Shown here: in pieces, positions 23,357 through 29,383 of the stretch
How positions within the stretch are numbered: the first letter of the stretch is position 1
How the letters are laid out: each line of letters starts with the position of its first letter
Assembly (NCBI GenBank): GCA_030446525.1
Contig: JAUJNC010000034.1
Span: 1-29,383 of the forward strand
DNA from: Armatimonadaceae bacterium
Lineage (GTDB): Bacteria > Armatimonadota > Armatimonadia > Armatimonadales > Armatimonadaceae
Length of the DNA: 29,383 nucleotides
Reading direction: 5' to 3'
Made by a program: the position numbers and the translations under genes
Notes under the pieces: generated by a model
Databases searched by the model: none
The model's input: the letters and a program-made list of their open reading frames with translations, nothing else
What the model was told of the DNA's origin: nothing

Positions 23357-25552
23357 ATGAGATCCATGAACGTCTCGGCCCCGTGGCACATCGTCCTGCT
23401 CGGCGGGCTTCGCATCGAGCAGGCCGCGCATAGCGTCACGCGCTTCCGCACCCACAAAGCCGGCGCGCTGCTGGCCTACCTGGCCCTGTACCCGCGCTTC
23501 CACCCCCGCGAGGAGCTCGCCGAGCTGTTCTGGCCCGAAGCCGAGCCCGAGGCGGCCCGCGCCAACCTGCGCACCGTGCTCGCTTCGCTGCGCCGACAGC
23601 TCGAGCCCCCCGGCAGCCCGGCAGGCTCGGTGCTGGTGGCCCGCGGCCACCGCGACGTGGGCCTGGAGCCCGCCGTGATCACGACCGATGTGGCCGCCTT
23701 CGAGCGGGCGACCCAGGCCGCCGCGCGACCCGCCACGCCGCCCGACGAACAGGCGCACCTGCTCGCCGAAGCCGTCCAAGTCTACAATGGTCCCCTTCTC
23801 CCCGGCTTCTACGAGACCTGGGCTCTCACCGAGCGCGACCGGCTCGCCGGGGCGTACCTGCGGGCCCTGCATCACTTGGCGCGCTACCACGAGCAGGCCG
23901 GCAACCCAGAGGCGGCGATCGAGTTTGCCCGCCGGGCGGTTTCCGCGGACCCGCTCCGGGAAGAGGCGCATGCCGACGTGATCCGGCTGCTGGCGGGCGC
24001 GGGCCAGACGGCCGCCGCGCGCCGTCAGTACGAGGAGCTGGCGCGCCTGCTCGATGAGGAGCTGGGCGAGGAGCCCTCGCCCGAGACACGGGCGCTTGTG
24101 GCCCCCACCCAGAGCGGGCAGGTACCGCCCCGCTCCAGGCCGTCGGCGGACGTTGCGTCCGGGCCTCCTCCCCGCGCCGCTCGTTCCGCCCCGGGGCCGG
24201 GGGGCGCAACGCTGGGCGCATCGTCGTTTGCAGTCGCCCCGGCAACGCGCCAACAACCGTCGCCGCCTCCGCTGCACCTTCCGCTCACGTTCACCCGTTT
24301 CTTCGGGCGCGAAGACGAGCTCGCCGCGTTGGGCAGGATGCTTCGTTCCGAGGGAGCGCGCCTCGTGACGCTCACCGGGCCCGGCGGCAGCGGCAAAACC
24401 CGTCTGTCCATCGAGACCGCCCGCAGTCTGGCGGACGAATGGCACCATGCCGTCTGGTTCGTGCCTCTTGCCGACATCTCCGATGCCGCGTTCCTCTTTC
24501 CGGCGATCCGCGATACGTTGAAGCTGCCCTCGCTTCCCAGCGTGCCGCCGCAGGAACAGCTCATCGAGGCGCTTGCGGCCCAGCCGTCGCTGCTGATCCT
24601 GGACAACTTTGAGCAGCTCGTCGAGGACGGCGCGCCCTGCGTGCAGGAGCTTCTGGAGCGCTTGCCGCGCCTTTCGATCCTCGTCACCTCGCGCCAGACG
24701 CTGAACGTGGCGGGAGAGCGCGAGTTCCCCGTCGCGCCCCTGCCGGTGCCGGACGAGAGCGCCTCCGCACTGCGGCTCAACGAGTATTCCAGCGCGGCGC
24801 TCTTCATCGACCGGGCCAAGGCGGCGCGCGTGGACTTCCGCGCCGACGGCAGGAATGCGACTGCGGTCGCCTCGATCTGCCGCCGGCTCGACGGCATCCC
24901 GCTGGCCATCGAGCTGGCGGCGGCACGCTCGCTGGTGCTTTCGCCGGTGCAGATGCTGGAGAAGCTCAAAGACCGGCTGGATATCCTCTCGACCCGCCAG
25001 CGCGGCATTCCGGAACGCCACCGTACGCTGCGCGCGGCCATCGATTGGAGCTACGACCTGCTCGCGCCCGAGCTGCAGCGCCTTTTCGCGCGCCTGTCGG
25101 TGTTCCGCGGCGGCTGGACGATCGAAGCCGCCGAAGTGGTATGCCAGGAGCCGGAGGCGCTCGATTCCCTGACACGGCTGCGCGAGTGCTCGCTGGTGGT
25201 GACCGAAGAGCGCGGGGACGAGACGCGCTTTCGCATGCTGGTAACGCTGCGCGAGTATGCCGCCTCGCAGCGGGCAGCCGGGGAGCGGGCGGAGCTGGAG
25301 CGGCGCTACGCCGGGCATTTCGTGGCGCTTGCCGAGAGGGCCGAGCCGCATCTGCGCGGGCCGGAGCAGGCCACGTGGCTGGAGCGCCTGGAAGGCGAGC
25401 AGGACAACTTCCGCGCCGCTCTCGCCTTCACTTGGGCGCTGGAGAACGATCCGTCCGCAGCGCTGCGCCTGGCCGCGGCGCTGTCTCCGTTCTGGGAAAC
25501 GCGCGGCCACTACGCCGAGGGTCGCGACTGGCTCGAACGAGCGTTGGGATAA
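23357..25552 (+). CDS. SARP (BTAD)-NB-ARC ATPase transcriptional regulator lacking its C-terminal TPR domain
   Basis: A 731-residue regulator. Residues 10-85 are the OmpR-like winged-helix DNA-binding region of SARP proteins (HIVLLGGLRIEQ, then FRTHKAGALLAYLALYP and ELFWPEAEPEAARANLRTVL). Residues 100-245 are the bacterial transcriptional activation domain, ending in ARRQYEELARLLDEELGEEP. A Pro/Ala-rich linker (250-308) leads to an NB-ARC-type ATPase: Walker A GPGGSGKT (341-348), Walker B LLILDNFEQ (412-420), sensor TSRQTL, GIPLAIELAAARS (513-525), and the winged-helix region HRTLRAAIDWSYDLL. Relatives continue into a long TPR domain; this one stops at GRDWLERALG, where the TPRs should begin. 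The first stand-alone TPR gene starts 49 bases later. The start at 23357 lacks a clear ribosome site; the ATG at 23369 is also possible. Confidence 0.9.
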   Translation: MRSMNVSAPWHIVLLGGLRIEQAAHSVTRFRTHKAGALLAYLALYPRFHPREELAELFWPEAEPEAARANLRTVLASLRRQLEPPGSPAGSVLVARGHRDVGLEPAVITTDVAAFERATQAAARPATPPDEQAHLLAEAVQVYNGPLLPGFYETWALTERDRLAGAYLRALHHLARYHEQAGNPEAAIEFARRAVSADPLREEAHADVIRLLAGAGQTAAARRQYEELARLLDEELGEEPSPETRALVAPTQSGQVPPRSRPSADVASGPPPRAARSAPGPGGATLGASSFAVAPATRQQPSPPPLHLPLTFTRFFGREDELAALGRMLRSEGARLVTLTGPGGSGKTRLSIETARSLADEWHHAVWFVPLADISDAAFLFPAIRDTLKLPSLPSVPPQEQLIEALAAQPSLLILDNFEQLVEDGAPCVQELLERLPRLSILVTSRQTLNVAGEREFPVAPLPVPDESASALRLNEYSSAALFIDRAKAARVDFRADGRNATAVASICRRLDGIPLAIELAAARSLVLSPVQMLEKLKDRLDILSTRQRGIPERHRTLRAAIDWSYDLLAPELQRLFARLSVFRGGWTIEAAEVVCQEPEALDSLTRLRECSLVVTEERGDETRFRMLVTLREYAASQRAAGERAELERRYAGHFVALAERAEPHLRGPEQATWLERLEGEQDNFRAALAFTWALENDPSAALRLAAALSPFWETRGHYAEGRDWLERALG

Positions 25553-25600
25553 GCGTCGAAGCCGCCATGGTCGGGGCGCTCGAAGAAGAGGAGCCACGCA

Positions 25601-26562
25601 ATGATACACGATACAGCACTCGACGAGCCGTTCGCCTCTTCCTCCCCGGCCGCGACGCGCGCCAAAGCCTTGTGCGCGGCGGGCCGGATGGCCTACTTCG
25701 AGAGTGACTTTGCCGCGCGCGCGCTCACCTCGAAGAAGGGCTGGCGCTCTTCCGGCAAAGCGGCGATCAGTTCGGCGTCATCAGCGCGATGAGCAGTCTG
25801 CTTCTGGTTTCCTCCTGGCAGGGAGAGACTGCCGCCGCGCTTTCGCTCTTTCAGGAAGGTATGGCCATTCTGCGGCAGATGCCGGATCGTACCCGCCTGC
25901 TGCCTGTCCTGACCAACTTCGGCTGGGCGACCCTTTTCCTGTCGGCGCCGGAAATCCTGAGCGATGCGCGCACCTTGAACGAAGAGGTGGTGCGTCTGGC
26001 GCGGGCGGCGGGCGATAAGCGCAGTCTGGGGATAGCTCTGGATTGCCTGGGCCAATGCTTCTACTGGACGGATCAATTGGCGCCGGCGCGCCGCGTTTAT
26101 GAAGAGTGCCTGCCGTTGTTGCGCTACATCGGGGAAAACCTGATGGCGGATCATGCCATCTGGGGGTTGGGCAAGGTGGCGCTGCGCGAGGGCCGCCTCG
26201 AAGAAGCGCGAGCCTGCGCCGCACGCTCGCTGTTTTTTCAAAAACAACATAAGAGTCCGATCGGCGTGCCCTACATCATTGAGAGTTTTGCGCATCTGGC
26301 TGCTGTGGAAGGTCAGCCGCAGCGAGCCGTGCGGCTCTTCGCCGCCGCCGCACGATTGCGCGAAGAGCAGCGCAGTTTTCCGCAGCCTCTGGTCGTTGTC
26401 GAAAATGAACGATACTTGACCCCCCTGCGGGAGACGCTGAGTGCGGAAGACTTCGCAACCACCTGGGCTCAGGGCAGCGCGCTGACGATGGAAGAAGCCA
26501 TCGCCTACGCTCTGGAAAGCGAAACGTCGGACCTGGCCCAGACGCCGGAGATGCCGTCCTGA
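25601..26562 (+). pseudogene. Stand-alone TPR module 1 (sensor-type TPR protein), frameshifted
   Basis: The ATG at 25601 follows AAGAGGAG, and the first residues include AATRAKALCAAGRMAYFESD, a TPR start shared with the following paralogues. After FAA the frame is lost and stops at about 25792. The remainder continues in frame +1 from CTC GAA GAA at 25729 (HLEEGLALFRQSGDQFGVIS, then AMSSLLLVSSWQGE) to a stop at 26562. Compared with module 4, which reads GACTTTGCCGCCGCG, this copy has lost one base in the GC-repeat at 25712-25725; restoring it gives one 320-residue protein. The C-terminal signature ENERYLTPLRETLSAEDF then ALTMEEAIAYALES is intact. It may be a sequencing error, or the ATG at 25789 may give a shorter protein of 257 residues. 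Confidence 0.75.
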
Positions 26563-26588
26563 AAGTCATGGAAAGGAGGCGCGATGCG

Positions 26589-27527
26589 ATGCACTCGGAT
26601 GTCCTGCCTGATGACGCGTCGAAGGCGAACGACGGTCTGTTGATTCGCGCGCGGGCGCTGTGCGGCGCGGGACGACTCGCGTGGTACGAGCTGGACCTGG
26701 CCGCCGCCCGCACGCACCTCGAAGAAGGCTTGGCCATCTTTCGGCGCGCCGGCGATCCGGCAGGCACTCTCGACGCCCTGAGCAGCGTGATTATGGTCCT
26801 TTCCTGGCAAGGCGAGGATGCCGCCGCACTTGCCCTGGTGCAGGAAGGCATGAGCCTCCTGCGGCAAATCGAAGATCGTCAAAAGCAGCTGCCGATTCTT
26901 TCCAACTTCGGTTGGGCTGTGGCTTTCACCTGTTCGCCTGAAACCCTGGACGACTCCTGGAACATCAATCAGGAAGTAGTGGCTCTGGCGCGCGCGGCGG
27001 GTGACAAACGGAGTCTGGCGTGGGCTTTGAATGGTCTGGGGCTGTGCTGCTACTGGCGCGACGATTTCGCGGCGGCGCATCTCTTCCTCGAAGAAAGCAA
27101 CGCGCTGTTTCGCGAGATGGGCGAACTGTGGGCCGCCGCTCACACTGTTTATGGATTGGGCAACATGGCGACCCGCCAAGGCCGCTATCAGGAAGCGCGT
27201 GCGCTTCAGGAAGATTCCATGGCCCTGCAGATCCAGATCAAGAACTGGGTCGGCGTGCCCTACACGTTGGAAAGCTTCGCCTATCTGGCCATCGCGCAGG
27301 AGCAGCCGCAGCGGGCCGCGCGGCTCCTGGCTGCCGCCGAAAAGCTGCGTGAGACAGATCAAAGTTCTCGCCTGCCTCTGGTGCTGTCCCATCATGAGCG
27401 TGAGATGGCGACCCTGTGCTCGATGCTGGACGCGGCGGAGCTGCAAGCGGCCTGGGCGCAGGGTCGCGCGATGACGCGGGATGAAGCCATCGAATATTCC
27501 CTGCAAAATGATGACACAGGATTTTGA
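26589..27527 (+). CDS. Stand-alone TPR module 2
   Basis: A 312-residue protein of TPR-like helical repeats. The ATG at 26589 lies 9 bases after AAAGGAGG; a start at 26568 would include the ribosome site itself. It opens MHSDVLPDDASKANDGLLIR, then LCGAGRLAWYELDLAAARTH, and carries about six helical pairs, including the LARAAGDKRSLAWALNGLGL and LGNMATRQGRYQEARALQED repeats. The C-terminus has SFAYLAIAQEQPQRAARLLA and AWAQGRAMTRDEAIEYSL, the exact ending expected of a SARP or LuxR-type ATPase regulator. No DNA-binding, ATPase or catalytic domain and no signal peptide is present, so it is cytoplasmic and probably binds another protein or the regulator itself. It is closest in sequence to module 3. 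Confidence 0.82.
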   Translation: MHSDVLPDDASKANDGLLIRARALCGAGRLAWYELDLAAARTHLEEGLAIFRRAGDPAGTLDALSSVIMVLSWQGEDAAALALVQEGMSLLRQIEDRQKQLPILSNFGWAVAFTCSPETLDDSWNINQEVVALARAAGDKRSLAWALNGLGLCCYWRDDFAAAHLFLEESNALFREMGELWAAAHTVYGLGNMATRQGRYQEARALQEDSMALQIQIKNWVGVPYTLESFAYLAIAQEQPQRAARLLAAAEKLRETDQSSRLPLVLSHHEREMATLCSMLDAAELQAAWAQGRAMTRDEAIEYSLQNDDTGF

Positions 27528-28443
27528 GAATAAAGAGGACCCGTCATCTATCCGCGCGCGGGCGCTGGCGGGCGCCGGGCGCATGGCGTGGTTTGAAGCG
27601 GACTTCCCCACCGCGCGCACGCAGCTGGAAGAAAGCTTAGCCCTTTTCCGGCAAACCGGGGATCGTGTCGGCATGCTGGACGCGATGAGTACTTTGATCC
27701 TGGTCAGGACATGGCAGGGCGAACTTGAGGCATCGCTGTCCCTGCTCGAAGAAGGCATGGCCCTGCTCCGGGAACTGCCGGATCGTCAAAACCTGCTGCC
27801 CGTCCTTGCCGGCTTGGGACGGGCCGCCGCTTTTCTGGTGGCGGAGGAAGCGTTGCCTCATGCCTGGGTTTTGGGTGAGGAAGCGGTGCGTCTGGCGCGC
27901 GCGGCAAACGACAAGCGAAGCTTAGCCTGGGCTTTGAACACCCTGGCCGTATGCTGCTACTACCGCGGCGATTACCCGGCGGCCCGTCCCTACCTGGAAG
28001 AAGGCGTCGTTCTTTTTCAGGAGCTGGGCGAGTTGTGGGGCGTTTCGCTGCTGACCTGGGTTCTGGGCAATGTCGCGCGTCGCCGGGGTCGCTACGAGGA
28101 AGCCTGGACGCTCAATCAGCGGTCCATGACCGTGCAGCCCCTGCGCAATAGCCGGCAGGGAATGCCCCCCATGCTGGAAAGCTTCGCGTATTTAGCCGTC
28201 GAGGAAAAGCAGCCGCAGCGAGCCGCGCGCCTTCTGGCGGCTGCCGGCAAGCTGCGCGAGATCGACGGCAACTTTCGACAGCCTTTGGTCGCGGCCGAAT
28301 ACGAGGAGTATCTGGGTACTCTGCGCACGATGCTGGATGCGACCGAGTTCGAGGCAGCCTGGGAAGAAGGTCGCGCCATGACGATCGAAGAAGTCGTTGC
28401 CTTTGCTTTGAAGAGAGAGCAGCCGGACGCGACGGCGGAGTAG
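27508..28443 (+). CDS. Stand-alone TPR module 3
   Basis: A 311-residue TPR protein starting at tandem ATG codons (27508, 27511) that lie inside the end of module 2, giving a 20-base overlap and likely coupled translation; no ribosome site is visible. It shares with module 2 the SLAWALN...LCCY or VCCY repeat, GELWGVSLLTWVLGNVARRR, LESFAYLAVEEKQPQRAARL and the LRTMLDATEFEAAWEEGRAM ending. Its first repeat reads ARALAGAGRMAWFEADFPTA. Like the other modules it has no enzymatic domain. A C-terminal tail after EEVVAFALKRE is slightly longer than in modules 1 and 4. The tandem position and shared ending argue for duplication from one ancestral sensor domain. Confidence 0.82.
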   Translation: MMTQDFENKEDPSSIRARALAGAGRMAWFEADFPTARTQLEESLALFRQTGDRVGMLDAMSTLILVRTWQGELEASLSLLEEGMALLRELPDRQNLLPVLAGLGRAAAFLVAEEALPHAWVLGEEAVRLARAANDKRSLAWALNTLAVCCYYRGDYPAARPYLEEGVVLFQELGELWGVSLLTWVLGNVARRRGRYEEAWTLNQRSMTVQPLRNSRQGMPPMLESFAYLAVEEKQPQRAARLLAAAGKLREIDGNFRQPLVAAEYEEYLGTLRTMLDATEFEAAWEEGRAMTIEEVVAFALKREQPDATAE

Positions 28444-28465
28444 ATGTCATCGAGGTGGCGTTGAA

Positions 28466-29383
28466 ATGATCGAACCAATTGCGATGCCGGACGATTTGAA
28501 GACCGCAGACGATGCCTTGTTGATCCGGGCGCGGGCGCTGTGCGGCGCGGGACGGCTGGCCTATTTCGAAAGTGACTTTGCCGCCGCGCGCACGCAGCTC
28601 GAAGAAGGGGTGAGGCTCTTTCGGCGGACGGGCGATCAGGCCGGCGCCGTCAACGGCCTGAGCAGCTTGATGGTGGTCTTGATCTGGCAGGGAGAAGCCG
28701 CCGCCGCCCTCTCGCTGCTGCGCGAAGGCATGACCCTGCTGCGGCCCATGCAGGATCGTCAAAGTCTGCTGCCCGTGCTCTCCAACTTCGGGTGGGCCGC
28801 CTCGCATCTGTCCATGCCGGAAGCTCTGGCCGACGCGCGCGCCGTCAACGAAGAAGTGGTGCATCTGGCACGCGCGGCGGGCGATCAGCGAAGCTTAGCA
28901 TTGGCTCTGGCTTGCCTGGCTCAATGCTTTTACTGGACGGAGGAATGGGCGACGGCCCGCTCGCTCTATGAAGAGAGCATCCCTTTGCTGCGTGAGGTCG
29001 GCGCGATGTGGATCCTGGATTACGCACTCTGGGGCCTGGGCCAGACGGCGCTCCGGCAGGGCCGCCATGATGAGGCGCGCGTGATTTCCGGGGAGGCGAT
29101 GAGCCGCCAGGAGCATATAGAAACCTGGATCGGCACGCCCTACTACTTAGAGAGTTTCGCCTTTTTGGCTGCCGCGGAAGGACAGCCACAACGAGCCGTG
29201 CGCCTCATGGGCGCCGCCGCACGGATTCGCGAACAGCAACACAGTTTGGCCCAGCCGTTAGTCGTTACCCAAAATGAACGTTACCTGTCGACGCTGCGCA
29301 CCACGTTAGACGAAGCAAGGTTCGCGGCCGCCTGGAACGAGGGTCGCGCCATGACGGTGGCAGACGCCGTCACGTACGCTCTG
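28466..29383 (+). CDS. Stand-alone TPR module 4, cut by the right window edge
   Basis: The frame opens at the ATG at 28466, 8 bases after GAGGTGG, and has no stop before the end of the window (306 codons), so it is 3'-partial. It starts MIEPIAMPDDLKTADDALLI, then ARALCGAGRLAYFESDFAAA, and ends at GRAMTVADAVTYAL, so only a few residues should be missing. Repeats such as LALACLAQCFYWTEEWATAR and ALWGLGQTALRQGRHDEARV match module 1 (CFYWTDQLAPAR, AIWGLGKVALREGRLEEARA) much better than modules 2 and 3. It is intact where module 1 is frameshifted. The next genes beyond the window may hold further copies. Confidence 0.85.
   Translation, partial: MIEPIAMPDDLKTADDALLIRARALCGAGRLAYFESDFAAARTQLEEGVRLFRRTGDQAGAVNGLSSLMVVLIWQGEAAAALSLLREGMTLLRPMQDRQSLLPVLSNFGWAASHLSMPEALADARAVNEEVVHLARAAGDQRSLALALACLAQCFYWTEEWATARSLYEESIPLLREVGAMWILDYALWGLGQTALRQGRHDEARVISGEAMSRQEHIETWIGTPYYLESFAFLAAAEGQPQRAVRLMGAAARIREQQHSLAQPLVVTQNERYLSTLRTTLDEARFAAAWNEGRAMTVADAVTYAL

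Noticed and set aside
23344..23430. Possible short upstream frame starting at the ATG at 23344
   Set aside because: Out of frame with the regulator, no ribosome site and no protein signature; it overlaps the real start.
23342..25609. 755-codon open frame on the minus strand
   Set aside because: Antisense shadow of the SARP-NB-ARC gene, which has Walker motifs and a proper promoter.

Overview
This GC-rich window comes from a bacterial chromosome of the saccharolytic environmental type. Exported Gfo/Idh/MocA and TIM-barrel sugar enzymes with twin-arginine signals, DUF1080 proteins, a GH78 rhamnosidase, sulfatases, a copper-amine-oxidase-like stalk-domain protein and a SARP/NB-ARC regulator occur together. 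This fits Armatimonadota best, with Planctomycetota or Chloroflexota as alternatives; the assignment is inference, since no rRNA or marker gene is present.

Positions 1-15730 are a carbohydrate-utilisation region. It holds a DUF6807-DUF1080 fusion (cut by the left edge) followed by an MFS transporter on the + strand; a minus-strand pair (aldo/keto reductase, then a secreted DUF1080 protein); a Tat-exported TIM-barrel sugar isomerase/lyase-like gene broken by a 50-bp duplication; a probable four-gene minus-strand operon (PhyH-like dioxygenase, M14 peptidase, GH78 alpha-L-rhamnosidase, DUF4185 protein); a divergent Tat-exported Gfo/Idh/MocA oxidoreductase; and an unrelated RIO-type kinase. DUF1080, Gfo/Idh/MocA and TIM-barrel proteins are the families of the keto-sugar (oxidise, eliminate, hydrate) route of glycoside breakdown, so the cluster may use that chemistry beside classical GH78 hydrolysis.

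Positions 16158-17550 look like a small integron cassette array without an integrase in view. Three same-direction attC-like sites, two with the characteristic single extrahelical base, bracket a VapB-like antitoxin plus a 27-codon vapC stump, and a two-gene unit encoding a small protein and a retropepsin-like aspartic protease.

Positions 17576-22942 carry two adjacent sulfatases, a secreted stalk-domain protein with a clear Rho-independent terminator, and an MHS-family MFS transporter.

Positions 23083-29383 are the most unusual part. A near-consensus sigma70 promoter and a strongly folded leader precede a SARP (BTAD)-NB-ARC regulator that stops where its C-terminal TPR domain would normally begin. 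Four paralogous stand-alone TPR proteins follow on the same strand, each ending with the C-terminal signature expected of such a regulator. The first is frameshifted and the fourth runs off the window. This looks like a regulator split from its sensor domain, with the sensor multiplied into a tandem array.

Three small indels or duplications interrupt otherwise good genes (4758-4822, 9941-9945, 25712-25725). They may be real or may be sequencing or assembly errors.
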